Below are positions 1 through 13,500 of a stretch of DNA of 64,000 nt, in pieces. How positions within the stretch are numbered: position 1 is the first letter of the stretch; each line of letters opens with the position of its first letter. The DNA comes from JASLEW01 sp035544895 (GTDB lineage Bacteria > Acidobacteriota > Thermoanaerobaculia > Multivoradales > UBA5704). A program made the position numbers and the translations under genes. Location: the NCBI GenBank assembly GCA_035544895.1, contig DASZZM010000055.1:155269-219268 (forward strand), given 5' to 3'. The notes under the pieces are model-generated. The model saw only the letters and a program-made list of their open reading frames with translations, made no database searches and was not told the DNA's origin.

Positions 1-1476
1 GTAGGTCAGCCGCTCTCCCTCCGCGATCACCGCCCAGCGCTCCGGCGCGCGCGCCGCCTGGTCCTCGAACGGCCGGTGGAGGCAGGTCGGCGCCGCCAGC
101 TCGGCGGCGGTGTCGTTGTACTCGACGAGCAGCCTGTGGCGCTCGGCCGCAGGCAGGATGGGCGCGGTGGCGACCGGCAAGTCGGCGGTGAGGCCGGACA
201 GCAGCGCGGTGAGCTGCGCCAGCAGACGCTCCGCGGCGTGGCGCACGATGAGCCGCGGGTCGTAGGAGAGCTCCACGGCCAGCCCACCACCTTGCTCGAC
301 GCCGCGCAGGCGCAGGCAGAAAGGCTCGGCGCAGGCGTCGCGCTCGAGCGGCGAGAGCACGAGGTCGCCGGCCCGGTAGCTCTCCATCTCCGCGGCGTAG
401 TCGAAGAGCGCGGGGTACGCACTCGGGCGCCCGGCAGGCGGCTGCCCGCCGCCGTCCCACCAGAAGTACTCCTGCCACTCCGCATGGTCACGCAGGAGCT
501 TCTCCAGGCGCGCCAGCAGATCCCCGAAACGCTCGCCGGCGCCCGGCGCGCAGCCGACCGGCAGATATCTCGCCAGCGGCCCGACGGCGCGCTCGAGGCC
601 CGGGAAGCTGCGGCCGTCGAAGCCCACTCCCACGCAGCCCGGCGCCGACGCGTCCCCGGCAAGCAGCCAGAGCAGCACCTGCCAGCAGGCCAGGAGCGCC
701 GTGGACAGGGGCACGCCGCAATCGCGCGCCACGGCGCCGGCGCGCGCCACGACCTCGGCCGGCAGGGTGGCGCGGCAGGAGCGCGGAGCGGCCTCGCCCG
801 CCTCGCCCGGGGCCGGGCCGGCGGACGCGGGAGGCTGGCCGCCGCCGAGGACGGCAGGCAGGTCCCAAGCCGGCGGCAGGTCTTGCTTGCGCCAGTAGGC
901 GCGCCCGGCGCCGGCGCTCTCGGCGGCGAGCAGGTCCTCGTGCCACTGCGCGAGATCGACGTATTGCAGCGGCGGCTCGGCGCCCGGGCCGTCGCCGGCG
1001 TAGGCTGCCGCGATCTCGCCCAGCAGCAGCAGCAGGGTCGGCTCGTCGGCGCACAGCACGGGCAGGCGCAGCACCAGCAGGTACCGCGCGGAGGCGAGCG
1101 CGACCAGGTCGACGCGCAGCGGCGGACCGGCCTCGAGATCGAAGGCGGCCTCGCCGCCCACCGTCGCGGCGAGCTCCTGGGCAGCCTGGCCGCGGCCCGT
1201 CAAGTCGTGCTCGTGGAGGACGACTGCGCCGCCGCCGTCCACCGCTTGCACGGGCAGCTTCATGCCGGGCAAGCTGCGGAAGGTGGTGCGCAGGATCTCG
1301 TAGCGCTCGACCACTTGCTCGACCGCCTGCCGCAGCCGCTCGCGGCGCAAGGGACCAGCCAGCAGGGCGGTCAACCGCACCGGGCGGGAGCCGCCGGCAC
1401 TGGCCGGCGAAGTCCACAGGCGCCGCTGCTGCCAGGACAGGGCGAAGCTCGCGGCGGCGGCCGGCTCCTTCAACAT
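1..1476 (-). CDS. NRPS, N-terminal part only (degenerate C domain, start of A domain)
   Basis: This non-ribosomal peptide synthetase runs off the left edge, so the gene is partial at its 3' end. The start ATG at 1476 gives MLKEPAAAASFALSWQQRRLW and is preceded by GGGGAG. It lies 25 nt after the stop of the upstream synthetase, so translation is probably coupled. Residues 1 to about 440 form a condensation-fold domain. Where HHxxxDG should be (near residue 137) it reads LPVLCADEPT, so the catalytic His is missing. An adenylation domain follows and the window ends at its first core motif, ERLTY, so substrate specificity cannot be read. The same degenerate N-terminus occurs in the neighbouring synthetase. 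It probably continues the assembly line by accepting the chain from the condensation domain that ends the preceding protein. Confidence 0.85.
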   Translation of the reverse strand, partial: MLKEPAAAASFALSWQQRRLWTSPASAGGSRPVRLTALLAGPLRRERLRQAVEQVVERYEILRTTFRSLPGMKLPVQAVDGGGAVVLHEHDLTGRGQAAQELAATVGGEAAFDLEAGPPLRVDLVALASARYLLVLRLPVLCADEPTLLLLLGEIAAAYAGDGPGAEPPLQYVDLAQWHEDLLAAESAGAGRAYWRKQDLPPAWDLPAVLGGGQPPASAGPAPGEAGEAAPRSCRATLPAEVVARAGAVARDCGVPLSTALLACWQVLLWLLAGDASAPGCVGVGFDGRSFPGLERAVGPLARYLPVGCAPGAGERFGDLLARLEKLLRDHAEWQEYFWWDGGGQPPAGRPSAYPALFDYAAEMESYRAGDLVLSPLERDACAEPFCLRLRGVEQGGGLAVELSYDPRLIVRHAAERLLAQLTALLSGLTADLPVATAPILPAAERHRLLVEYNDTAAELAAPTCLHRPFEDQAARAPERWAVIAEGERLTY

Positions 1477-1501
1477 GTCTCGGTGCTCCCCATCGGAATG
1501 C

Positions 1502-4500
1502 TCATCTCTCGGCTCCCTGCGCCGCGCCGCGCCCCGCCACCGCCGCTTCCTGGCGGCCGCCGGCGCGCGGCGGCCGGCTCTTGATCTGCTGCAACTGGCG
1601 TGTCGCGGTGTCGCGCAGGCGGGCCCTGTCCGCCTCGACCAGCAGCTCGGCCAGCTCGCCCAAGGGGCAGTCGGGCGTCCGCGCCGCAGCCCACAGCACC
1701 GTCTCGAGGTGCGCGCAGATGCCGGTCCCGATCGCGGCGTCGAGACCGGCGCTCGACTCTACGGTGCCGGTGATCCCCTCGGCGCTCTCGCTCAGGTTCA
1801 CGATCAGGTCGAGCTGGGACCGCTCGCTCGGATCGGCGAGGAACTCGATCTCCAGACCGCCCAGCCGCGCCGGCCCGATGGCGGCGTTTTGCAGCACCAG
1901 CTTGACCTGGAACAGCGGCTGCCTGGCAAGGTGACGCTGCGGATTCACCGCCGCCACCACGCGGTCGAAAGGCAGCTCCTGGTGCTCATAGGCCGCCAGC
2001 GTCACTTCGCGGACGTGGCGCAGCAGCCCGCGGAAGGTGGGCTGACCGGTCAGGTCGACGCGCAGGGCGAGCTGGTTGACGAAGAAGCCGATCAGCCCCT
2101 CGCTCTCGGCGCGGGTGCGGTTGGCGATGTCGGTGCCGATCACCAGGTCGTCCTGGCCGCAATAGTGGCGCAGGGCGATGGCGAAGGCGGCGAGCAGGAC
2201 CATGAAGAGGGTGACTTCCTCCTGGCGGCACAGCCGCCCGAGCTCCTGCGCCAGGGCCGCGGGCAGGGCGGCCGGCAGCCGGCGCCCGCCCCTGGCGCCG
2301 TCCGGCGCCGGGCGCGGCGCGCGCGGCAGCGCGATCTCGCCGGCGCTGCCGGCCAGGCTGCGGCGCCAGAAGTCGCTGAGCGCCTCCTCGACCTCGCCGG
2401 CCAGCCAGCGGCGCTGCCAGTGCGCGTAGTCGGCGTATTGCACCGGCAGAGCGGCCAGCGGCGAAGGCCTGCCGGCGCTGAAGGCGGCGTACAGCTCGCC
2501 GATCTCGCGGATGAAAATGCCGAACGACCAGGCGTCCCAGACGATGTGGTGGATGGTGAGAAGCAGCACGTGCTCGCGCGCGCCGGTGCGCAGCAGCGGC
2601 GCGCGCAGCAGCGGCGGCCGAGCCAGGTCGAAGGGGCGGCGGGCCTGCGCGGCGGACAGCCGGCGTGTCTCGGCCTCGCGCGCCTCGGCGTCGAGGGCGG
2701 TCAAGTCCACGTCCGGCAGGGCGAGGCCCGGCCGCGGCGCGATCCGCTGCACCGCGCTGCCGTCGCGATCGACGAATGCCGTGCGCAGGACCTCGTGACG
2801 GCGCGTCACCTCGGCGAACCCGCGGGCCAGGGCGGCGGCGTCGAGAGCGCCGTGCAGGCGCAGCGCGGCATGGAGGTTGAAATCGGTGCTTTCCGGCGCC
2901 ATCTGCTGCAGGAAGTAGAGGCGGCGTTGAGCGTAGGAGAGGGGCAGCTCTTCCCGCCGGTCCACCGGCACGATGGCCGCCGCCGGGCCGGTCGCGGCAG
3001 GCGCGGCGGCCACGGCCTCGGCCAGTCCGCCGACGGTGGGCGAGGCGAAGACGGCGCGCAGCGGCGGCGCCGACGGCAGGGCCTCGCGGAGGCGGGCGAT
3101 GAGCTGGGTAGCGAGAAGCGAATCGCCTCCCAGCTCGAAGAAGTTGTCGTGGACTCCCACGTGCTCGATGCCGAGCAGCTCCTGGCAGGCGCCGGCGATG
3201 GCCCGCTCGAGCTCGCTGCGCGGTGCCAGGTAGGCCGTGGCCAGTCCGGGGCGCGGATGAGCGGGCCGAGCCGGACCTGCCGTGCCGTCCTCGGCCCTGG
3301 CCGGCGCGGCGGGCGCGCCGGCGCGCTCGACCCAGCGCTCGATCCGCGGCCGCAGGTCGGAGATCGAGACCACCACCTGGCTCGCTCCCAGACCGAGGGC
3401 GCGGGCGAAGACCTCGCCCCCTTCCGGGCCGCTGATGCCGGGCGGGGCAACGTCGCTCCCCCCATCGCTTGCGCCGCCCGCGCTCTCCTCGCCTCCGGCA
3501 CGAGGCTCACTCGCCGCGCTCCAGGCGTCCCAGTCCACGCTGATCCAGGCGAAAGGACTCGCCGCGCTCTGCTGCTGTGCGAAGGCGTCGAGAAAGAGGT
3601 TGGCGGCGGCGTAGGCGGTGAATCCCAGGCCGCCCAGGACGGAAGCCAGCGACGAGCAGAGCAGGCAGAAGTCGGGCCGCCTGCCGCGCAGCACCTCGGC
3701 GAGCGCCAGGGCGCCGTCGACCTTGGCCCGGAAGTTCGGGTCGGCGCCGGCCGGCGAGGCCTCGGAGAGCGGGTTGCGCGCCTCCTCGCCGAGGCTGCCG
3801 GCGGCGTGGACCACGCCGTCGAGGCGGCCGAACCGCTGCTCGACCTGACGCAGCAGCGCGTGCATCGCGGCCCGGTCGGCGACGTCGCAGGCGGCCACCC
3901 AGACCTGCGCGCCGAGCTCCTCGAGGCCGCGCAGCCGGCGCAGCACGCGGCCGACCTCCGGGTCGGCGCCGGGCGCGGCCAGCAGCTCGTCCCAGCGCTC
4001 CCGCTCGGGCCATGGCGTGCGGGCCGTCAAGACCAGCTTGGCGCGCGCCTCGCGAGCCAGGTGCTCGGCCAGCGCCAGGCCGATCCGGCCCAGCCCGCCG
4101 GTGATCCAGTAGACCCCGCCCGGGCGCAGCCGTGGGCCGCGCGCCGGACCGTCTGCGGCGCGATCGAACGTCTGCACCCAGCGGAAACCGCCGCGGTAGG
4201 CGACGGTCGGCTCCGCGCCTTCCGCCGCGAGCTCGGCCGCCAGCCAGTCGAGGAGCCTTTCATCGCCGGCGCCGCGGTCGGGCAGGGCGACGTCGAGAAC
4301 CCGGCAAGCGACGTTGGCAAGCTCCTGCGGGATGACCCTGCAGGGCCCGAGCGCCGTGGCCATCTCCGGGCGCAGCGGCTCGCTGCCGGTGACCTGGTGG
4401 GCGCCGCTGGTGACCAAGCTGAGACGCAGCGGGCCGCCCTGCCCGGCCGCGGCGATCGCCTGCGCGAGCAGGACGAGGCTGCCGTAGCCGAGCTCTTGGG

Positions 4501-7500
4501 TGCGCGCCAGGTTGCCGGTCGCGTCCAGCCGGCGCTCGCAGGTCCACAGGTGGACGATGTGGTCGGGCCACTCACCTGCACCGCGGAGCTGGCGCAGCAG
4601 CTCGCGGTAGTCCGCCGCGTGGCCGCAACGCAGGATGAAGCGGTTGCCGCTCAGCTGCGCCAGCCGTTCGCCGGGGTGGACCACCGCCACCTCCAGGCCG
4701 GCGTGCCGCAAGCGCTCCGCCAGGCGGTCGCCGAGGCCGCCCTCGGCGCCGAGCAGCAGCCAGCGCCGGGGCGCACCCGGTGCCCGTGGCGCATCCGCGC
4801 CGCGCGGCGGCTGCGGCACTGCCGGCGACCTCCGCCAACCGGGGATATAGAGCCACTGCGCGACGGGGTTGCGCCGCGGCGTCTTCTCCGCCGGCTGGAC
4901 GGCGGGCCGGACGGCGGGCTGCTTGCGCTCCTCGATCCAGAAACGGCGGCGCTCGAACGGGTAAGTGGGCAGCGCCACCCGCTGGCGCCGCTCGCGGGCG
5001 TAGAAAGCCGTCCAGTCGAGCTGCCGCCCCCCCAGCCACAGGCGTCCCACGGTCTGCAGCAGGAAGGCCGTGTCGGAGACCGGCTCGCCGGCGTGGCGCA
5101 GCGACGAGAGGACGAGCTGCGCGGCGCCGCGCGCCGGATGTTTCCGCGCCAGGGTGGCGAGGCCGTGCCCGGGGCCGACCTCGACGAGGATTCGCTCGGG
5201 ATCGGCCAGCAGCTCGCCGAGGCCCGCGGCGAAACGCACCGTCTGTCGCAGGTGATCCACCCAGTAGCGCGCGTCGCAGACCGTCGCGGTCTCCGCCCAT
5301 CCCCCGGTCAGATTAGCCAGGTAAGGGATGCGCGGCGCGCGCAGCGCGACGCGGGCGACGCGCTCGCCAAACGCCGCGAGGACCGGCTCCATCATCGCCG
5401 AGTGGAAGGCATGGGAGGTGCGCAAGCGCCGCCAGCGCACGCCTTGCCGGTCGAGCCGCCCGTGCAGCGCCTCGACTTCCGCAACCGGACCCGAGATCAC
5501 GCACTGCGCAGCGCCGTTGACCGCGGCCAGGGCCAAACCGCCGCTGAGCAAGGGCGCGACCTCCGATTCCGCCAACCCGACGGAGAGCATGGCGCCGGGG
5601 GGCAGCTCCTGCATGAGCCGCCCGCGCTCGGCGACCAGCTCGAGCGCCTCCTCGAGCGACAGCACCCCGGCCAGGCAGGCGGCCGTGTACTCGCCGATGC
5701 TGTGGCCGATCATCGCTTGCGGCTCGACGCCCCAGCTCATCCACAGCCGGGCGAGCGCATAGCCGGTGACGAACAGGGCGGGCTGGGCGGCGGCGGTGCG
5801 CTCGAGCTCGCGCTCCGCGGCGGCCTCCTCCCCCGCCGCCGGGTAGAGCAGCCGCCGCAGGTCGCGGCCCAGGCGGGGCAGCAGCAGCTCGCAGCAGCGG
5901 TCGACCTCGTCGCGGTAGCGGCGCTCGGAGCGGTAGAGGCCCTCGCCCATTCCGGCGTACTGCGCTCCTTGCCCCGAGAACAGGAAGGCCACCGGGCGCT
6001 GCCGAGGCTCCTCGCCGGCGGTGAAGACCCGCTCGGGGTCCAGCGCGGCCAGCGCGGCCGCCGCTTGGGCCGCGTCGCCGCACACCAGCATGCGGCGGTG
6101 AGCGAAGTGCTGGCGTCCGACCGCCTGGGTGAAGGCGACGTCGGCCAGCGGCTGGCCGGGGTCGCTCTCCAGGTGCCGCGCCAGGTTCGCCGTGGCCGCC
6201 GCCAGGGCCGTGGCGGTGCGCGCCGACAGCAGCAGCAACTGGCACTCGCGCGACGGGCCTGGAGCGGGCCGCGGCGGCGCCTCCTCCAGCACCACGTGGG
6301 CATTGGTGCCGCCAATGCCGAAGGAGCTCACGCCGGCGCGCCGCGGCTCCCCGTCTGCCCGCCAAGGAGCGAGCCGGGTGTTCACGTAAAACGGCCCGCC
6401 GGCGAAGTCGATGCGCGGGTTCGGGCGCACGAAATGCAAGCTCGGCGGGATGGCCTGGTGGCGCAGCGCCTGGATGGTCTTGATCAGGCCGGCGACGCCG
6501 GCGGCGGCGTCGAGGTGCCCGATGTTGGTCTTCACCGAGCCGAGGGCGCAGAAGCCCTGCCGCCGCGTGGCGGCAAAGGCGCTGCGCAAGGCGCCGATCT
6601 CGATCGGATCGCCGAGCGCCGTGCCGGTGCCGTGCGCCTCGACGTAGCCGATCGTCTCGGCCTCCACCCCCGCCGCCGCTTGGGCGGCGCGGATGACCCT
6701 GGCCTGGCCGTCCATGCGCGGCGCCGTGAAGCCGACCTTGCGCCCGCCGTCGTTGTTGATGGCCGAACCCTTGATGACCGCGAGCACCCGATCGCCGTCG
6801 CCGACCGCTTCGCGCAGGCGCTTGAGCACGACGATGCCGACGCCGTTGCCGGCCACCGTCCCCGCGGCCGCGGCGTCGAAGGCGCGGCAGTGCCCGTCGG
6901 GAGAGTCGATCCCGCCTTCGCTGTGCAGATAGCCTGCGCGCTGCGGCACGCGCACCGAGACGCCGCCTGCCAAGGCGACGTCGCTGTCGCCGGCGAGCAG
7001 GCTCTGGCAGGCCAGGTGGACCGCCACCAGCGAGGTCGAGCAGGCGGTCTGCACCGCCAGGCTCGGCCCCTCGAGATCGAGCTCGTAGGAGACCCGTGTG
7101 GCCAGGAAGTCCTTGTCGTTCGCGGTCACCGCCTGGATCGCCCCGGCGGCTTCCAGGATCTCCGGCTGGGAGATCAGGTTGAACAGATAGCTGTTCATGC
7201 TCTCGCCGGCAAAGACCCCGACCCGGCCGCGGTAGTCGCCGGCGCCATAGCCGGCGTCCTCGAGCGCCTCCCATGCGGTCTCGAGGAAGACGCGCTGCTG
7301 CGGGTCCATGATCTCGGCCTCGCGGGGAGTGAAGCCGAAGAACGCCGCGTCGAACAGGTCGGCATCCTCCAGCACCGCCTTGGCCCTGACGTAGTCCGGC
7401 CGCCGCAGCAGCTCGGCATCGACCCCCTCGCGCAGCAGCTCGTCGGCGGCGAAAAAGGAGACCGACTCGGTCGCGGCGCAGAGGTTGTGCCAGAACTCCT

Positions 7501-10500
7501 CGACGTTGGCGGCGCGCGGGAAGCGGCCGGCCATGCCGATGACGGCAATGTCCACGCCGCCGGTGACCCGGCCGAGCCCGGCCGAAGCGCGGCCACGGCC
7601 CGCGGCGGCGAGCTCGCGCCCGCCACCGTCCTGCGCGGAGGTCTCGCCGCCGGGCGAACCGACCGCCTCGGCAAGGTCCTCTCCCGCGCCGCCGGCCGGC
7701 CCCGCCCCCTCCGCTTGCCGCCGCTGCGCCAGCCAGGCGGCGAGCGAGCCGACCGTAGGATGGTCGAACAGCTCGAGGACCGGCACCTCGATGCCCAGCT
7801 CCGCCTGCAGCCTGGCGTGCGCCTGGAGCAGCAGCAGAGAATGGCCGCCGAGGTCGAAGAAGTTGTCGCCGCGGCCGACCGTATCGACGCGCAGGATCTC
7901 CTGCCAGATCGCGGCCACGCGGCGCTCGAGGCCCCCCTGCGGCGCCGCATAGGCCGTCTCCAGGCCGCGGCGGCCGCCGTCCGCGGCCGGCAGGGCGCGG
8001 CGGTCGAGCTTGCCGTTGGCAGTCAGGGGTAGCGACGCGAGGCAGACGAAGGCCGCCGGCAGCATGAACTCGGGCAGCTGCCGGCGCAAGAAAGCACGCA
8101 GCTCCTCGACCGCGGGCGCCGCGGCGCCGGCGGTGCCGATGTAGGCCACCAGGCGCACCTCTCCTCCGGCCGGCGCGTCGGCCACCACCGCCGCCTCACG
8201 CACCGCGGGATGGCCGGCGAGGGCCGCCTCGACCTCGCCCGGCTCGACCCTGAAACCGCGGATCTTCACCTGCTGGTCGGCCCGTCCCAGGAAGTCGAGG
8301 TTGCCGTCGGGCAGGAAGCGGCAGAGATCGCCGGTGCGGTAGACGCGCTCGCCGGGCAGCGCGGCGAAGGGGTTGGGCAGGAACCTCGCGGCGGTCGCCG
8401 CAGGACGCCGGAAATAGCCCCTGGCGACGCCGGCGCCGCCCACGTACAGCTCGCCCGGGGTGCCCAGGGGCACCGGTTGCAGGCGGTCGTCCAGCAGGTA
8501 GATCCTGGTCCCGTCGAGCGGCCGCCCGATCGGCGGCTTGCCGCTGCCCGCAAGCGGCGCCGAGACGGTGGCGCAGACCGTGATCTCGGTGGGCCCGTAG
8601 GCGTTGAAGAAGCTCCGCCCGCGCGCCCAGCGCGCGGCGACCTCCGCGGGGCAGGCCTCCCCGGCCACCACCACGGTGCGCAGGGCCGGCAGCTCCGCCG
8701 GCGGCAGCGCCGCGAGCACTGCCGGCGGCACGGTCAGATGGGTGATCTGGCGCTCTTGCAGCAGCGCGATCAGTCCCGCGCCGGGCAGCAGGGACTGGCG
8801 CGGCGCGAGGCAGAGCGTCGCCCCGCCGGCGAACGCCATGGCGAGCTCCCAGGCGAAGGCGTCGAAGCTGGGCGAGGCGAACTGCAGGATGCGGCTGTCC
8901 GCGGTGACGCCGAAGGCCCGCGGCTGGTCGGCCGCCAGCTTCGCCCAGCCGCCATGGCGCACCATCACGCCCTTGGGCCGCCCCGTCGAGCCCGAGGTGT
9001 AGATCAGGTAGGCCAGCTCCTCGCCGTCGGGATCGCCCTGCGGATCCTCGCCGGACCGCCGCGCGGCGGCCGGCCAATCTTCGTCCAGCAGCAGCAGGCG
9101 CGCCGCGTGCGGCGGCAGGTCGGGCGCCACGCGGGCCTGGCTGAGCAGCACCGGCACCTGCGCTTCCGCCAGCATGAAGGCCAGCCGCTCCGCCGGATAG
9201 GCGGCGTCGAGGGGCAGGTAGGCGGCGCCGGCCTTGAGGATGCCGAGCACGCCGACCACGAGGTCGAGCGAGCGCTCCATGCAGACGCCGGCCACAGTCT
9301 GGGGGCCTACCCCCCTGTCGCACAGCAGGTGCGCCAGCTGGTTGGCGCGCCGGTTGAGCTCGCCATAGGTCAGCGACTCGCCGCCGCAGCAGGCGGCGAC
9401 CGCCGCCGGCCGCCGCGCCGCCTGGTCGGCGACCAGCCCGTGCAGCGAGCGCCGGCCCGCCCGGTCAGCCGGCCAGCCGGCATTCCACTCGACGAGGAGC
9501 TGCTGGCGCTGCGCCGCCGACAGCAGCGGCAGCGCGTCGTCGGCCGAGTCCGGCGCCGCCGCAAACGCTTCCAGGGCGGCCAGGTAGAGGCCGGCGATCG
9601 TCTGCCCCTGCGCGTCGTCGCATCGCGCCGCGTCATAGTCGAGGTGCAGGCGCAGGCCCCCGGCGAGCGGGTCTTGGATGAAGTTCGCCGCCAGCGTGAA
9701 GTTGGTCTGCTCGTAGAACAGGCCGTCGAGCGCCTCCAGGCCGGCGACGCCGGCGAGCCCCTGGTAGACGTGGAAGTTGACGAAGTTGAAAACGGTCTCG
9801 AAGAGCTGCCGCCCGCCCAGGGCGCGCTGCAGCTCGGCCAGCGGGTAGCGGCGATAGGGCACCGCGTCGCGCTCGGCCTGGAAGGCCCGCCGGCCGAGCG
9901 CGATCCAGGTGCCGCCGCCGGCGCCGAGGCGCAGCGGCAGGGTGTTGAGGAAGAGCCCGAGAACGCGCTCCCCGCCCCTGCGCTCGAGCCTGCCGTTGGC
10001 GACCAGGCCGGTGACGACCTCCGCGCTGCCGCAGACGGCGCCCAGCACCCGTGCGTGGAGGGCGAGCAGCAGGGTCTTCTGCGGCAGGCCCGCATCGCGG
10101 GCGGCCCGAGCGAGGCCGGCCAGCACCCAAGCGGGCACGTCGACGGCCTGCCGCCCCATCCGCGCGACACGCATCGCCGGCGCCGGCCAGCTCGGCAGCT
10201 GTGTGACCGCGCTGCCGGCGAGCGCTCCCACCCAGTAATCGCGGCACTCGCGCGACTGCGCCGCCAGCCGCTCGCAGGCAACGAAATCGCCGTAGGAGAG
10301 CAGCTGCGGCTCGGGGGCGAACGTCTCGCCGGCAAGCAGCGCGCTGTAATGCCGAAACAGCTCGGCGAGCAGCGACGCCACGCTCCAGCCGTCGAGGATG
10401 GCGTGGTGATAGCTGAGGGTGAACTGGAAGGTCTCCGGGCCGCGCAGGTGGATCTGGAAGCGCAGCAGGCAGGGCCGGTCGAGAGCAAATCCCCGCCGCT

Positions 10501-13500
10501 TCTCGGCCTCCATCCACCCCGCGAGGGCGGCTTGCTGCGCGGCGGCCGGCAGATGTCCGAGGTCCTCGACGGCGAGCGCCGCCGGTGCCGCCGCATGGAC
10601 CAGCTGCAGCGGCTCGGCGAAGCCGGCCAGGCAGAACGAGGTGCGCAGAACCGGATGCCGGGCGATGAGCTGCTCGACGACGCTGCGCAGGGCGCCGAGA
10701 TCGCAGCGGCCGCGCAAGTGGAAGCTGGAGATGTCGTGGTAGACCGCGGCTGCCGGATCGACCTGGCTGTGGAACAACATGCCCGCTTGCAGCCGCGCCA
10801 GCGGATAGGCGTCCACCACCGCGGCGGGCAGCCGCTCGCGGTCGGCCGGCGAGAGCAGCGCGAATGGCGCCTGCGGCCCCGCCGCTTCGCCGGCCGGATC
10901 CAGTTTGGCGGCCAGCATGACGCCCGCCAGGTCGGCCAGCACGGGGTGGTCGAAGAAGTCCTGTGCCGCCAGGTTCAGCCCGCTGGCGCGCGCCCTGGCC
11001 ACCACTTCGATGCTGCGGATGGAGTCGCCGCCCAGCTTGAAGAAGTTGTCGTAGATGCCGACACGGTCGCGGCCGAGGGCCTGGCACCACAGCGCGGCCA
11101 GGGTCTCCTCGGCGAAGTTGCGGGGTGCCGCGAACGCCGCCGCCAGCTCGGCATCCGGCGCCGGACCGGGAAGCGCGCGGTGGTCGACCTTGCCGTTGGG
11201 GGTCAGCGGCCAGCTCTCCAGGCGGACGAAGGCGGCGGGCATCATGTAGGCGGGGAGATGGGCGGCGAGGAAGCCGCGCAGCGTCTCCGCGGCGGCCGGC
11301 GGAGAGTCCGCGGCCAGCCAGTAGGCGACCAGCCGGCGCTCGCCCGGCTGGTCCTCGCGCGCCACCACCACGGACTCGCGCACAGCCGGGCAGCTCGCCA
11401 GCACCGCCTGGATCTCTCCCGGCTCGATGCGGAAGCCGCGAATCTTCACCTGCTGGTCGGTGCGGCCGAGGAACTCGAAGTCGCCGCCGGCGCCGAGCCG
11501 GACGAGGTCGCCGGTGCGATAGAGGCGCTCGCCGGGCCGCCCGGCGAAAGGATCGGGAACGAATCTCTCGGCGGTCAGCTCGGGCCGCCGCAGATAGCCC
11601 CGCGCCACTCCCGCGCCGCCGACGTAGAGCTCACCGGCGACGCCTTGCGGGACCGGCTGCAAGAAGCGGTCGAGAGCGTAGAGACAGGTGTTGGCGATCG
11701 GCCGTCCGATCGGCACCGCCGCCGCGCCGCCGGCACTCGGCGCCGCCTCGTAGACGCAGCAGCCGACCACGGCTTCGGTCGGGCCGTACTCGTTGATCAG
11801 CCGGGTCCGCGGCGCGTGCCGGCGCCAGAACGCCAGGCTGGCCCAGGACAGGGCCTCGCCGCCGATCACCAGCGCCCCGGCGCCGCCGGCGACCGGCTGC
11901 GACGCCAGCAGCTGGGCCAGCACGTCGAGGTGGGCCGGGGTGAGCTTGACCAGGCTGAAGCCGGCGCCGGCGCCGAGCGCGGCGGCGAGGGCCGTGACCC
12001 CGTCCTCCTCCGGGAGCAGGGCAACCGTGCCACCCGCCAGCAGGGGACAGAACAGGCTGGTCACCGTCAGGTCGAAGGCCAGCGGCGAGTGCACGGGAGC
12101 CCCCGACCCCGCGCCGGCGGCGTACTCGCGGATCGCCCAGGCCAGGTAGTTGCTCAGCCCGCCGTGGCGGACGAGCACTCCCTTGGGCCGGCCGGTCGAC
12201 CCGGAGGTATAGATGACGTAGGCCAGGTTGTCGGGATGCGGCCCGGCCGCCAGCTCGGCGGCGGTCTCGCCGGCCAGCCGCTCGGTCTCCTGATCGAGCT
12301 GATCGAGCTGATCGAGGAGAAGCAGCGGCACCGCGGTTGCGCCCGCCGCCGCCGCCAGCGCGGTCACGGTCACCAGGACCGCGGCGCGCGTATCCTCGAG
12401 CATGAAGGCCAGCCGCTCGGCGGGAAGCGCGGGATCCAGCGGCACGTAGGCGGCCCCGGCCTTGCGCACGGCCAGCAGCGCGACCACCAGGTCGAGCGAG
12501 CGGGGCAGGCAGAGGGCCACCAGCGCCTCGGGCCCGGCGCCCATGCGGCGCAGGCGGCGGGCCAGGCGGTTGGCGCGCGCGTCGAGCTCGGCGTAGGTGA
12601 GCTGCTGGCTGCCGCAGGTGACGGCGACCGCCCGCGGCGTCCTCGCGGCCTGCGCGGCGAAGAGCTGATGGGCGCACGCCTGGTCGCGGCAGGGCGCGGC
12701 GGTGGCGTTGAGCTCGACGAGCAGGCGGTGGCGCTCGCCGGCGCCGAGGATGTCGAGCTCCCCTGCCCTGGTGCCCGGGTGGCGCGCCGCGGCCGCCGCG
12801 AGCGCTCGGAGGTATCCTGCCAGTCGCTCGACGTCCCGGGCGTCGAAACGGCTGCGGTCGTAAGCGAAGACGAGCCGGCGCGGCGCCCCCGCCGCGAGGA
12901 CGCACTCCAGGCGGATCTTGAAGGGCTCGCCGCAGCTGTGCTGCCGGCAGATGGCAAACCTCACCTCTCCGCCGTCGCAGCTCGCCGGGACGGCGTCCAC
13001 GGCAAAGCCGTACGGCAGGTAGCACGGTGCGGAGCCGTCCTGCGCCGCGCCCGCGCCGCCGCTCGAGGCCACCGGCCCCTGCCCCTCTTCGGCCGTAGCC
13101 AACCCCTCCTTCACCCGCGCCACGAGCTGCTCGACGGTGAGATCGCCCGGCGCCGCCAGACGCACCGGCAGCTCGCCGGCCAGGGGACCGAGCGCCTCCT
13201 CGAGCTCGGCGTGCTTGCGGCCGCAGGTGCTCACCGCGAGCACGAGCTCGGCGCTGCCGGTCAGCCGGCAGAGCAGGACATGCCAGCAGGCGAGCAGGAA
13301 GGCGGCGGGCGAGGCTTGCAGCCGGTCCGCCGCGCCGGCGATCGCCTGAGCCAGCCGCGGCTCCACCTCGCGCTCGACCAGCTCGGGATGGAAGGGCGCG
13401 GCGCCGCTTCCCTCGCGCTCCCACGGCAGGGCGGCGGCGGGTTCGCGGGCCGCCTCCGCGCCGGGCGCCGGCCCCGCCGCGGCGGCCTGCGCGGCGAGCA

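Noticed and set aside
1475..8032. Very long plus-strand open frame opposite the synthetases
   Set aside because: It is a shadow in high-GC DNA: no domain similarity, biased Ala/Gly/Arg/Gln composition, and it lies opposite clearly conserved NRPS/PKS domains. The same holds for similar frames over 8-46 kb.
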